From the NCBI GenBank assembly GCA_019649035.1, contig BMAT01007711.1, positions 417,319-465,779 on the forward strand: DNA of 48,461 bases. Direction: 5' to 3'. The position numbers were made by a program, and so were the translations under genes. This DNA comes from Elysia marginata. Lineage: Eukaryota > Mollusca > Gastropoda > Plakobranchidae. Below the pieces are notes generated by a model, which saw only the letters and a list, made by a program, of their open reading frames with translations, did no database searches and was not told where the DNA came from. Of this stretch, positions 9,051-20,100 are shown piece by piece (the stretch's first letter is position 1; each line of letters starts with the position of its first letter).

Positions 9051-12011
9051 CATCCGCATCTGCTGGCCCGCGTGATCCACAATTATTCGTCACGGACAGC
9101 AACACGGGACGCTGTTTCCTCGTGGACACTGGTGCTTAAGTATAAGTCGTCCCGGCAACATGGTTTGAGAGACACTCCGGCCAGTCTGGTTCTCCATTAC
9201 AAGTGGCAAATGGAACCTCCATTCCCACATACGGATCCCGGAATGTGCCTTTGTGCTTTAATCTCAGGACAAACCAGGCTTACCTCATCATTGCTGATAT
9301 TCAACGCCCACTCTTAGGTGCCGATTTTTTTAGACGTCACAACCTTCTTGTGGATCTAAGGGGCCACCGCCTTATTGAGGCTGACACATATCTGTCTTCT
9401 CCGTGCTCTATCAGCAGAGTTGCAACCACCGAATTGGCATTAATCGAACAAGAAAGCAACAAATTTCGAAAAGTTCTTCAAGATTTTCCTGCATTGCTTC
9501 AGCCAACATTCTCCTCAACAGCTGTCAAGCACGGAGTACAACATCATATGCCTACCACAGGCCCACCAGTCCATTCAGGTGCCCGCCGATTGGCTCCAGA
9601 TAAAGTGGCCGTCGCCAAGAAAGAGTTCATGGAGATGGAACAGATAGGCATCATCAGAAAATCGAATAGTCCTTGGGCCTCACCACTGCACATTGTGCCC
9701 AAGCCAAACGGCGGATGGCGCCCTTGTAGGGATGACAGATGCCTCAACAACGCAACAACACCAGACCGCTACCTTATCCCTCACATTCAAAATTTTCTGC
9801 GCAGCTGGCCGGGAAAACAATCTTTTCAAAGATTGATCTGATACGCGGTTACCATTAAATCCCCATGCATCCTGATGATATAGCTAAGACAGCTATAATC
9901 ACCCCCTTTGGCCTGTTCAAGTTCCTTTGCATGCCGTTCTGGCTTAAAAATGCAGACCAGGCTTTCCAGCGCTTAATGGACACTGTTCTCCAAGGTTTGA
10001 GCTATGCCTTCTTGTACTTAGATGACATTTTAGTGGCAAGCTCATCAGAAAAAGAACACCTGCAAGATATACGCACTGTCTGCGGCCGATTGCGAGATTC
10101 TGGACTGGTTATAAGACTTGAAAAATGCCTGTTTGGACAAAAATCCCTCGACTTTCTGGGCCATCAAATCTCCAAATTTGGCTCCGTACCACTACCCTCA
10201 AAGGTCAAGGCAATTGAAGATTTCACCAAGCCTGCAACGGTCAAAGGACTCCAGGCTGCTCTCCTTCACCCTCTTCACGCAGCACTGAGCAAATCCCAAC
10301 CCCGACAACCTCTGAGATGGACAGCAGACATGGATCAAGCTTTCACAGCCAGCAAAGCAGCCCTCTCAGCTGCTACTATGCTCAGTCATCCTGCGCCTGA
10401 TGCACATATCTCCTTAACAAGCAACGCCTCTGATCGGGCAGTTGGTGCAGTCCTGGAGCAACATGTGAATGGAGTGTGGCAACCACTCGCTTTCTTCAGC
10501 AAACAACTGTGGCCACCTGAGCAGAAATACAGCTCGTTTGATCGCGAACTATTGGCGCTCTACCTAGCGATTCGACACTTCAAGTTCTTTTTGGAAGGAC
10601 GACCATTCACTGCATACACAGACCACAAGCCCCTTGTTGGCGCCATGTCTAAACTATCGGACCCATGGACAGCTCGCCAATAACGCCACCTGGCTTTCAT
10701 TTCAGAATTTTCTACTGACATAAAGCATGTTTCAGGAAAATCCAATGTGGTTGCAGACTGTTTGTCCCGTCCCACCCTCAGCAATGCCGTACTAGGTGTG
10801 GACTATGCTGCCATGGCACACGCTCAGGCAGAAGATAGAGACGTCCTCGCTTTTCCAACAGCCATTACTGGACTTCAGATACGGCCCTTCCAAATTCTTG
10901 AAGCATCGCATCCTTTGCTGTGTGATGTTTCCACAGGACAACCGTGACCAATAGTTCCTCGAAGTTTCCGGCGGCAAGTGTTTGAAACCATTCATAACCT
11001 TGCACATCCAGGTCGTAAATCGACAGTGAAGCTCGTAGCACAAAAGTTCGTTTGGCATGGGCTTAAGAAACAGGTCAACAAATGGGCACAAGAATGTCTC
11101 GCATGCCAGAAATTAAAGATTCATACACATGTGCAAACACCAGTGATCAACATACCAGTGCCTTCAAAGAGATTCAGCCACATCCATATCGATCTGGTGG
11201 GCCCTCTGCCTCCTTCCAAGGTTTCTCACATCTCCTCACCATCATCGACCGCACCACACGCTGGCCTGAAGCGATTCCCATGAATAACACCTCTACCACA
11301 GAGTGTGCCAAAGCACTCGTTAGACACTCGGTTTCACACTTTGGAGTATCCCTGGATATGTCGTCAGACAGAGGATCGCAGTTCACCTCATCTCTCTGGA
11401 ACGAGATAACACATCAGCTCGGGATTAAACTCCACAGAACAACTGCCTATCACCCACAATCCAACGGACTCGTGGAACGCTTCCACCAAACACTAAAGGC
11501 AGCACTCAAGGCCGATCTCCAGGGACCAAACTGGGTGAATGAACTTCCTTGGGTCCTTTTGGGTCTAAGAACTGTGCCTAAGGAAGATCTAGGAACATCC
11601 ACCGCTGAACTTGTGTTTGGTGAACCATTGACTGTTCCAGGAGAATTTATTGACCCAACTTTAAAGCCCTTACCAACTCATGACTCTTTTCACTTGCTTG
11701 TGAAAAAGCTTTCTCCTATTCCCACATTGAAACACGGTCAATCACCTTCGACGGTTCCACGGTCTCTTCAAGACGCACAGTTCTTCATACGCCGGGATGG
11801 TCACCGTGGACCTCTCCAACAACTGTACGACGGACCTTTCCGCGTCCTATCTCCAGGTGATAAAACTTTCCTTGTGAGGGTGGGAGACAGAGAGGAGAGG
11901 ATTTCCACGGACCGCCTGAAGATGGCCCATATGGATCTAACGGAACCCATGTCTGTCGTGGTCGTCCTCCTCTTCAAATCACAGACTCTACCAACCAGGC
12001 CCCAGCATTAG
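9051..12011 (+). pseudogene. Gypsy pol remnant (protease, RT, RNase H, integrase), broken
   Basis: Protease: the active-site DTGA is at 9125-9136 and is followed at once by two in-frame stops (9137-9139, 9143-9145). RT: the first part runs in the same frame to about 9820. A frameshift follows, then a stop at 9856-9858. The catalytic box YLDD is at 10015-10026. After the KGLQ block near 10254 the usual segment before the RNase H connection is shortened in frame. RNase H: the usual TDASD motif reads SNASD, so a catalytic Asp is replaced by Asn. A stop follows at 10681-10683 and another at 10945-10947. Integrase: the His-His-Cys-Cys zinc block (HNLAHPG ... CLAC) is at about 10990-11106. A frameshift near 11222 precedes the rest of the core. 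The Asp, Asp and Glu landmarks (IDLVGP, SDRGSQF, NGLVERFHQ) are all present. The last frame stays open to 12011. With these breaks no functional polyprotein can be made. Confidence 0.9.
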
Positions 12012-12109
12012 AGCCACAGGCATCATCTCTACCGCAGTTTCGATCGGCCCGTTCGGGACGTGCTATTCGCCCTCCTCGTTGGTTTCAATGACTATATTAT
12101 AGTGCCAGT

Positions 12110-12121
12110 GCTGGGGGGAGC
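12110..12121 (+). promoter_or_regulatory. Polypurine tract of the Gypsy element
   Basis: A G-rich run (TGGGGGGAG) sits directly upstream of the 3' LTR start, where plus-strand priming occurs in LTR elements. Confidence 0.6.
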
Positions 12122-12392
12122 TGTGCAGTGAACTTTAAGCAAACGTAAATCTCTACCATGATCGCACTGGCATAATAACATTATCAGGCTACCAACACGG
12201 TGATTAGACTGCTAGGATCTAGACTGTTTCTCTGTACGAGGACTCTGGATTAAAACAACACACTTGACACATAGTTCTGAGGACTCTCTTAGACTGCTTT
12301 TCAATTAATCTAACATTCTCATACTTTCAAGTTTGTTCAAGGAAAATTAAATTTTCATTGTTTGATCGTGCCATTTATTTACAACAGTTACA
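12122..12392 (+). repeat. 3' LTR of the Gypsy element
   Basis: It starts TGTGCAGTGAAC, ends CAACAGTTACA and matches the 5' LTR at about 93-94 percent by eye. Most differences are transitions. Confidence 0.85.
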
Positions 12393-12507
12393 GGACTATG
12401 ATTTAGAGGAGGATGAAAACGGTAATTATAAATAGACACATAAATAAGAGAAGGTGTTTAGAGGAAACTCAAAGTCAGAATTAGATGTTTTTATATGCCA
12501 TTTCAGG

Positions 12508-13050
12508 TGATTGATTGATTGATTGATTGAAATTTTTACAAGCCCAGTCCATCATTAACGATGATCTCAGGGCTTACGATCTCTTCAGCTGTAGTTTATT
12601 TCGATACTTTAAACTTGCCGACCTATCTCATACATTAAAATAAAGTTTTAAAAATCTTAGATACTATTTACAAGTTTTAAAAGTTTTCTATACATTGCTT
12701 CAGATTTTGCCATATAATCCAATCTCTTTCAGATAATCCAAAATCTGAGAGGCTTTCACCTCTCGGAAAAGTGTGTGCATATTAGTTGTCTTATAGTTAT
12801 AATATCAAAAAATCTGCGCATTCCACTAAAATGTGTTTTACAGTAAGAGGACATTCACAAGCTGTACAATAGGGTTGTTGTTCCCCTTTTAAAAGGTATT
12901 CGTGAGTGATCCATGAATGGCCGATACGGAGTCTGCTCACAACAGTCTCTTGTTTTCTGTTCAATCTTTCATCATAATAGAGTCTTTCTTTAAGATTTGG
13001 TCTAATTTCATGAAGTTTCGAGTGAGTAGTTATTCTATAGTAATACAAAA
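12508..13050 (-). pseudogene. C-terminal end and 3' tail of an I-like LINE
   Basis: On the minus strand, from about 13045 down to 12800, the translation includes KLHEIRPNLKE, then SRLRIGHSWITHEYLL and a Cys-His block ending HILVECADF. This is the region after RNase H in I/R1-type LINE ORF2 proteins. The 3' untranslated part continues leftward and ends in a (GATT)n tetranucleotide run at 12508-12530, a typical tail for these elements. The rest of the element is absent, i.e. it is 5'-truncated at about 13050. Confidence 0.75.
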
Positions 13051-13117
13051 AAAAAAAAGAAGGCATTTTTTTCATTGGAGGTTAGCCCATTTTGACTTTA
13101 AAGATAGTAAGTATTAG

Positions 13118-13199
13118 TGCTGGTGGTGGTGGTGGTAGTAGTAGTTGTAGTGGTAGCAGTAGTAGTAGCAGAAGAAGTAAAAAAAGTAGTAGTAGTAGG
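13118..13199. repeat. (GGT/AGT)n trinucleotide simple repeat
   Basis: An imperfect microsatellite of GGT, AGT and AGC triplets. A short similar run, GTAGTAGTGGTGGTGGTGG, occurs at about 14868-14887. Confidence 0.85.
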
Positions 13200-14023
13200 T
13201 GCATTCCATGTTATGTGTGTCATCATTTTTACATAATTCAAGCCAAATTGTTTGCTCTCTTTCACTAATCAAAGGTGTCTGTAATATGCTGACTGATTTT
13301 ATCTATACAGAAATGAATAGATACATATTAACACTTAAAAAAGCCTTTATCATTACATCGATACAAAAGTTATTTGGGCTGCAAGTCAGTGTTATAATAT
13401 ATAAGTGTCACCCTCTGATTTTATTTTTGTAACCCTTGATGTAAAAATATAAAATTCTCGAGTTGAACACACTAATTTTGAATATTTTCATGACATTTGG
13501 GGCACTGTACATTAAGGTACATTAAATGCAACTTTAAATCTTTCAAGTGCTTATAGTTTCTTCAAAATGCGGTAAAGAGTGGACTTATGTGTGTCACTTG
13601 CATTTTGTTATAAATGTGTGTCACTGCTCTGAAAGTAATGCTCAAACAAAGGAAAAACACTCTTGTTTGGATCAATAATAGGTTCTGAGGGTTTTATTTT
13701 TGTAACCCAACATAGCTGACCAAAAAAAACCCCCACAAGGAGCCATATCTCAAGACATAATAATCTAATCCAAACTTTTCTGCAGTGATTTCATAGATAT
13801 TTGCTAATTTTGAAAATGAAATATCAGTCAAATAACTTTTAAATTATTTATATCTATGTGATGCAAACTTTTATATATATTTTGTGTTATGTGTGTCATT
13901 TCAAGTTTTCACATTTTGTTGAACCCACCAAAATAAAATTAGGACATATGATTACCAAAAAAGGCACAAAACTTGCATGAAACATACCTGAAAAATAGTG
14001 ATCTATTATTAAGCCTGCTACAT

Positions 14024-14025
<2 letters not shown>
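13200..14025. other. Gene-free stretch with recurrent TTATGTGTGTCA words
   Basis: No coding exon was recognised. The word TTATGTGTGTCA or a near copy occurs at about 13210, 13585, 13611 and 13887. The longer word ATTTTATTTTTGTAACCC (one base different) occurs at about 13417 and 13692. This lies just upstream of the UPF0047 gene and could be a decayed repeat unit or part of its upstream region. Confidence 0.5.

Positions 14026-14062
<37 letters not shown>
14026..14062. repeat. (ATT)n microsatellite
   Basis: About twelve ATT units, 66 bp upstream of the start codon of the UPF0047 gene. Confidence 0.9.
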
Positions 14063-14063
<1 letters not shown>

Positions 14064-14127
14064 TGTAATTATTTTAATTACTGTTAAAAGTGTGAATTTT
14101 TTTCAATCCATGAAGTAGTGCTTAAGA

Positions 14128-17100
14128 ATGGCAAGTGGCGGTGAAGGGGTCACTGTGTGGTATCAAAGGGAGGTAGCTCTAAAATCAAGGTCCCGTGGTT
14201 GTCATTACATAACTGACGAAATCCTGAAGTCCTGTGCAGAGGAATTGAACAAAATCAAAGTTGGAGTTGCCAATATACACAGTAAGTTGATTAGCTCGAT
14301 ATTGAAAAGGCAGATTCTTTTAAAGGCAAGACTTAATGTTCAATTGTTCTTTGTGCCTTTTCATCAGAAATTTGTTTTTATTTTCAAAGAATCAAAATTT
14401 TGATGTATTTTTCCTTAAAAAGTTATGTTTTAAGAGCCAAGCAAAGCAAGTTATCAAAAAAAAAAAGATTTGAGTGATTTAGTCTCAGCAATTGCAAAGA
14501 TCATACCTTTAAAATCTTTCAATCATTTTGTAAAAAAAAAAAAAATGTTGATTACAGTCTTCCACCGCCGAAGGCAGTCTCAAGACTTTACATATTTCCC
14601 CCAGCAGGCCACTACACACCAAAGCAAATTCAACTCATATTTCAGAGCATTACAGCAGGGCTGCCTATTAGGCGCTCAAATACTAACATTTTACAAATTT
14701 CAAGCCCTGCCTATAGCCAGGTACCCATTTTACAGATGGGCGGACTGAGGAAAATGGGGATAAATTGCTTTCCTAAGGCAGTTACAACATGCGTCGTGGT
14801 TGGGCATAGAACCCGCGACAGCCGAATCACAAGTACGACGCGCTAACCACTGAGCCATGCTGCTCCAGTAGTAGTGGTGGTGGTGGTGAGCTCATGTGAA
14901 TACTTGACTTAATGTTTTGACTCATCATACTCTTTTCATATTCAAAAGCTGCATTATCTTTTAGTTTTATCACACCTGATCTGCAATTTCACCTCTGCAC
15001 TCTATCTCTCTGACCATATGTACTAGTAGTTTTATCATCTGTATAATAACTTATTATCATCCATACAATTCATTATGACCAGTCAGCAAACCATCTCTTA
15101 AGACATTTGATTTTGCGTCTACATTCCTGATCCACAAAGATTTCCCCTAATTTAGAGTGATACCCAATGAGCATGTTAGGAGAGCAAGTTTGAACTCTGA
15201 AAATTACATTTTTGAAATTAATGTCAATGATGATGAAAGCTTAAAATTACTCCTGTTTTCTCAGATGATAAACCTGTTATTAATTTTTCAGATGCATCAT
15301 GACTAAATAGGCTTTTTTTTCCTCTTCAGTCAAACATACTTCAGCAAGTATTATTCTCAACGAAGTAAGTTGGAAATTTGTGTTGTTGTTTTTAAATTTG
15401 TTTGTATTATTGGGGTAAAAAATCCGCATGTTGTGCATAAGTTGCTTATTTGAAATGAGACTTAATTCTGAAAGCTTATCGAACAGATTGACCCTTGTAA
15501 TTGATTTTGTTGCTGCTATTAGGCCCCATATTTTTCTCTTTAGAACAAGTTTTATATTCAATAATGATAATAATAAATGACATTTATTGTGCGCATTATT
15601 ACACCAGTCTGCTCAATGCGCATTACAATGATCGTTTAAAACATGGTACATTTTTCATGATAAGAACAATGTCACAGACAATAAGAAAATAGAAAGCAGT
15701 GTGTATCATTTACAGTGACTTTCTACCATATTATAAAAATACACTTACATATACTGGTACAGGGCATAAAATTATTTGGGTCCTTAAAAAAACATATATA
15801 TACATGTATACATATAAAATATTCAATGAAGCAAAGAATATTAGGGCATGAATGTAAAAACTACTACGCGCTAAAAGTTTGTATGAAAATCTAGAAAGTC
15901 GCATTTTGCTTCAATTAAGAGTTAAAAAGATAAGTTTTTAGCTGTTTTTTAAATTAACCCAAGGTAGGTGCGTGTCTAATAACTTTGGGGGTAGAATTCC
16001 AGACATAAGGTCCTGCATAAGCAAATGAACGCTCACCAAAACATTTATATTTGACGTGAGGTTTTTGTAGTAAATTGCCTGAGAGTGACCTTAATGTTCT
16101 ACTGGGAGTGTACTTGTTTATGAGATTTTTTAAATAGAGTGGTGCTTTGTCATCCATTCACTTGTAACAGAGAGTACCAATTTTATAAAGTATTCTTTTT
16201 GCAACTGATAACCAACGTAAACTTCTAAAAGCAGCTGTTATTCTCTCTGTCTTTTTAATTTGTAAAACTAACCTTGCTGCATATTTATTCCTCGTACAGA
16301 ATTATGACTCCACTGTCTTGTGAGTATGGCCAGGGCTCCTTTCAGGTTGTAGTTTTCATTATCTCTTAAGTAGCTTCAAATGATGTTTTTTTCATCATGG
16401 TTGTAGCTTAATAGATCTAGCTCTCACTTTTCAAAAAAAAAAAAAGTATAGAAATGGGCCTTATTGTGTCTCATATGACATTCGCCACATGTCATACTTT
16501 CTTATTTGATAAAAGTGCCTTTATGCAATGCCATGTATGTCATAGGTTAGAGCCAGAGTAACTATGATGTAAATAATCTGTCATAGTATTTTTGTTATTT
16601 AACTTGATAATACAAAAAGAGAGAAAGATAAAAAGCCACATTCAGGCATGTAAAATCATATTTAAGCTGATTTCAGCTTTTTCCCCCTTAAATTTGGGAT
16701 ATCAGCCGAAATTGTTTTTCTTAATTGTTAAAAAAAAATCAATCAGTAATTCAACGCCTGCGTGCAAGTCACCTTTTGCAGTTTTAAACTTATTTAAGAG
16801 CACAACTCCAGCTCCTAAAAGCCTTTCAGAGAGTTGTCCTTGCCTATTGTTACTCTATTGTTCTACTGATTCCAAAGCATTAAGAGTCTCACATGGTATT
16901 CAGTTTGCTTTTCATAGGCCATTTACATCCCTGCATATTTAAATCAAGCGATGTATTTTTTTCAGCACAAAAATAGATATCAATTTGAAAGAAAGTACAA
17001 AATGCCAGTTATTTCTATAAATACCTTAGTTTTCATGAATGCTTTTTACAGTTTTTGTGCAAAAATTGGCCAAATTATAAGTTAGATTAACAAAACATGT

Positions 17101-20100
17101 TTGAGATGAAAGGGTTTAAATGTAAATAGTTGCTTCTATTTTGATAGACTTTTGTTGTTGCAGTAGTTTTTTTAATTTCTCTAGAAAAATAAGGAATATG
17201 TTAATTGTTATTGGTCTAAGTAATCTTTCATGAAGATGAAGCTCAGGCTGTTTTTGCTGGTTTTTTTTAAACTGAACTATGCTCATCCCATCAGATAATT
17301 AATGCTGTAATATATTCACATCATATCATGGATACTTGACTTACTTGACTTAGTGCCTTCCGCTAGCTTGGTCATCCGGCCTCGCAGCTTTGGCTGTCCT
17401 CTTTATTTCCGCGGTGAAAGCGATCCACTCCTGTCTTTGCGATGCTATTTTTTGCAGCTTGTGCAGGTCCTCTTTTGTTGTCAGCTGGACATCTTTGTTT
17501 TGCAGTCTTTTTAGGTCGTTGTTCAGGGTTATCGGGAGGTTTGTTGTTGGTCTTCCTCTGCCTCTATTTGAGTTCTCGTTGAAATAATAAAGCATTGTGA
17601 GATTTGCTGGAATAGAGTTATCTCGCCTTAGAATGCGTCCAAAGAGCCTCCACCTTAGTTCTAAAATTTGGAGGGAGAGTGGGGTTTCTGAGCACTTTTT
17701 GTACAGTGACTGATTTGTAATTTTAGTTGGATAATGGATTCCTAGGATTCTTCGTAATTGTCTACGGTGAAATGAGTCAAGTCTCTTTTCATTGGTTGTT
17801 GTTATAGCCCATGTACCGCAGTTATAAAGTAGTATGGACTTGACAAAGAGCTGTACAGTTTAATCCTTGTTTTTTGTTTTACTTTGTCTGGTCTGTTCCA
17901 TATGTTAGATAGTTTATTGAGGGCTACGTTTGATAAGTGTTTCCTGTGATCTATATCTTCTTTGCTGCCGAGGAGTGACCCTACTTTCTTGGTTAGTTTC
18001 CAATCCTCCTTATCCTTTCTCAGCTCTGTGTGTTCTGTTTTGTCGACGTTTACTTTTAGTCTGAAGTTTTTGAGTGATGTTTCGATGTCATTTATGTTTG
18101 GTGGGTCTGTTCCTACAAAGTCTATGTCGTCGGCGTATATGATTTCATTTGGGAGGACTTTTTGGGGGGTCTCATTGCTCCTTGCGTTTCTAAGGGCATT
18201 TTCTAAATAAACTATAAACAATACAGGGCTAAGGCTGTCCCCTTGTGGCGTGCCTACGTTGGTAGTGAATAGCTGCGTGGTGTTTGTTCCATTGATTTTT
18301 ACGTCTAACGTTAATTATTAATTATTAATGATATCATGGATAGGTATATAAAAAATTATAGTCATTGAAGTAATGAATATAATAAATCTGCATCATTTAG
18401 AATAACTGTGTTATTGAAAAGCTCTCTATTTATAGCAAAATTAAAAAAAATAATAATACTGGTTTCCTTTGGGACAACCCTGATGTAATGATGAGAATAT
18501 CTCTTGAGCTTATTTTTTTTAAATTTTCCCTTTACCTTTTTGGGAAGCTTTCCCTTGATATTGCACACATATGCATTTAATTTCAATTTATAATGAATGA
18601 TTTTAATTTTTAATTTATTTTCTTATTAAAAATTTATTTTTAGGAAGGACATGGAAATGGTTTTGAATAAAGTTGTTCCCGAGGTAATGGTTTATTGTGA
18701 TTTCTAGACTGTAATTTATAATTTGTGATAATAGTTGATACAGCAAAGTATTTTAATGAGCAGCAGTAAAAATAACAATTGTTTTAAGTTGAATCTAATC
18801 TATCTGTAAGAACAGTCCAAATTGTGAACCAATGCCACTGGAAAAGTAGATTAGTTTACTAATACTCTGGAGAAGTAAGTATTCCCTTATTTCCTATGAT
18901 TTCAACTAATTATTGATCAAGTACTTATGAAAATTGTATACATTGCAGCATTTGTTGTATCTTAATTGATTGCAATTATAGAAACATTGAGGTCGGCAAA
19001 AAACCTCTGAAATTGTAGGTGTGTGTGATTTGAGCTGGGGGAGAAAGATGAAAAGAGTGGTGAGACTGTTGGCTAATTTGATTTTTTATGTGACAAAGAT
19101 TCTTTTATTTCTGAGCTACTTTTGGTTTTATTCAGAATGGAGGCAGTTTTCAGAAACTTTGAGGTGGTGTCATTAAATTTAGTGCAATTTGATGAAATTG
19201 CTTTCAACTTGTCTATAGGGTTTCTATGAAATCGTGTGTACCGTATTTTTTAACACAGATACACAATGCTTTTAGGACGCATGACGCACATAAAGTTGGC
19301 ATTTTGTCATGAAGTAATGGACATGAAATATCAAAAATAGTTTTAAATAAGAAGTTTTACAAAATGCATCAATTGTTTTTGAAGCTCTTATCTTTAAAAT
19401 ATGAACGTCCCTTGGCTTTGAGATTGTTTTGTTTTATCTCTCTTTCAGTCCTGGAATTATAAACACTCTTTGGAAGGCCCAGATGATATGGTAAGCATAT
19501 TTTAGAAAATAGAAAGTATAAATGACATTATGTATATATTTAATCAAATAAAATAACCAAAAAAAAAAAAAAGGATTTCATCAGATTTACATGTTTTTGT
19601 CTCTTACAAAACCTCTTAATCAACATGGTTTTCAAGCAGCAACAAAGGCTTACCTTTTCCTGAATGAAACCATTTTGACATTTCCTATAAATCTTTTCTT
19701 TTGAATAGAAAAAAAATGTGAATCTGTAGAGCAAAGAGACTGTAAAATTACTAATACAGTGGACCGCACCTAAACCAAGAATGGTGGAACCGAAAAAAAA
19801 CCCAGCTAAAACAAAAAGAATTTGAAATTTTGTTTTGTGTTCTTCTTCTTTGTTATTAAACATGTGATAAACTAAAATCCTTGGCTGCTAAACTACGAAG
19901 AAACAAAAGTACCCATCAGTCTGCCCATGGCCCAGGAAAAAAAACATATATCAATCATGGCGCCCCTTTTCTCCTTCCGAAAGTTGTAACAAACCTGTAC
20001 TGTCTTGCGGTAGGGCTATTAGTAAACACTGTCACTAGTTCTACACCTATGTAACACGTATTACATCCTTCGAGCACAAACATCAGGTGGTCTCGACTTA

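Larger units (their letters stand above)
7988..12392 (+). mobile_element. Gypsy (Metaviridae) LTR retrotransposon, CsRn1-like, inactive
   Basis: This element of about 4.4 kb has two LTRs of about 268 and 271 bp, a tRNA-Trp-type primer binding site, a gag remnant, then protease, reverse transcriptase, RNase H and integrase in that order, and a G-rich tract just before the 3' LTR. Domain order places it in Ty3/Gypsy. A Cys-His-Cys-Cys knuckle in gag and the tRNA-Trp primer match are known features of the CsRn1 clade. The LTRs differ by roughly 17 substitutions plus a 2-nt indel, so the insertion is not recent. The reading frames carry many breaks, listed under gag and pol. No clear target-site duplication is visible. 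Confidence 0.92.

Noticed and set aside
14802-14857. Possible tRNA gene on the minus strand
   Set aside because: A and B boxes are present, but a SINE body follows and no acceptor stem closes.
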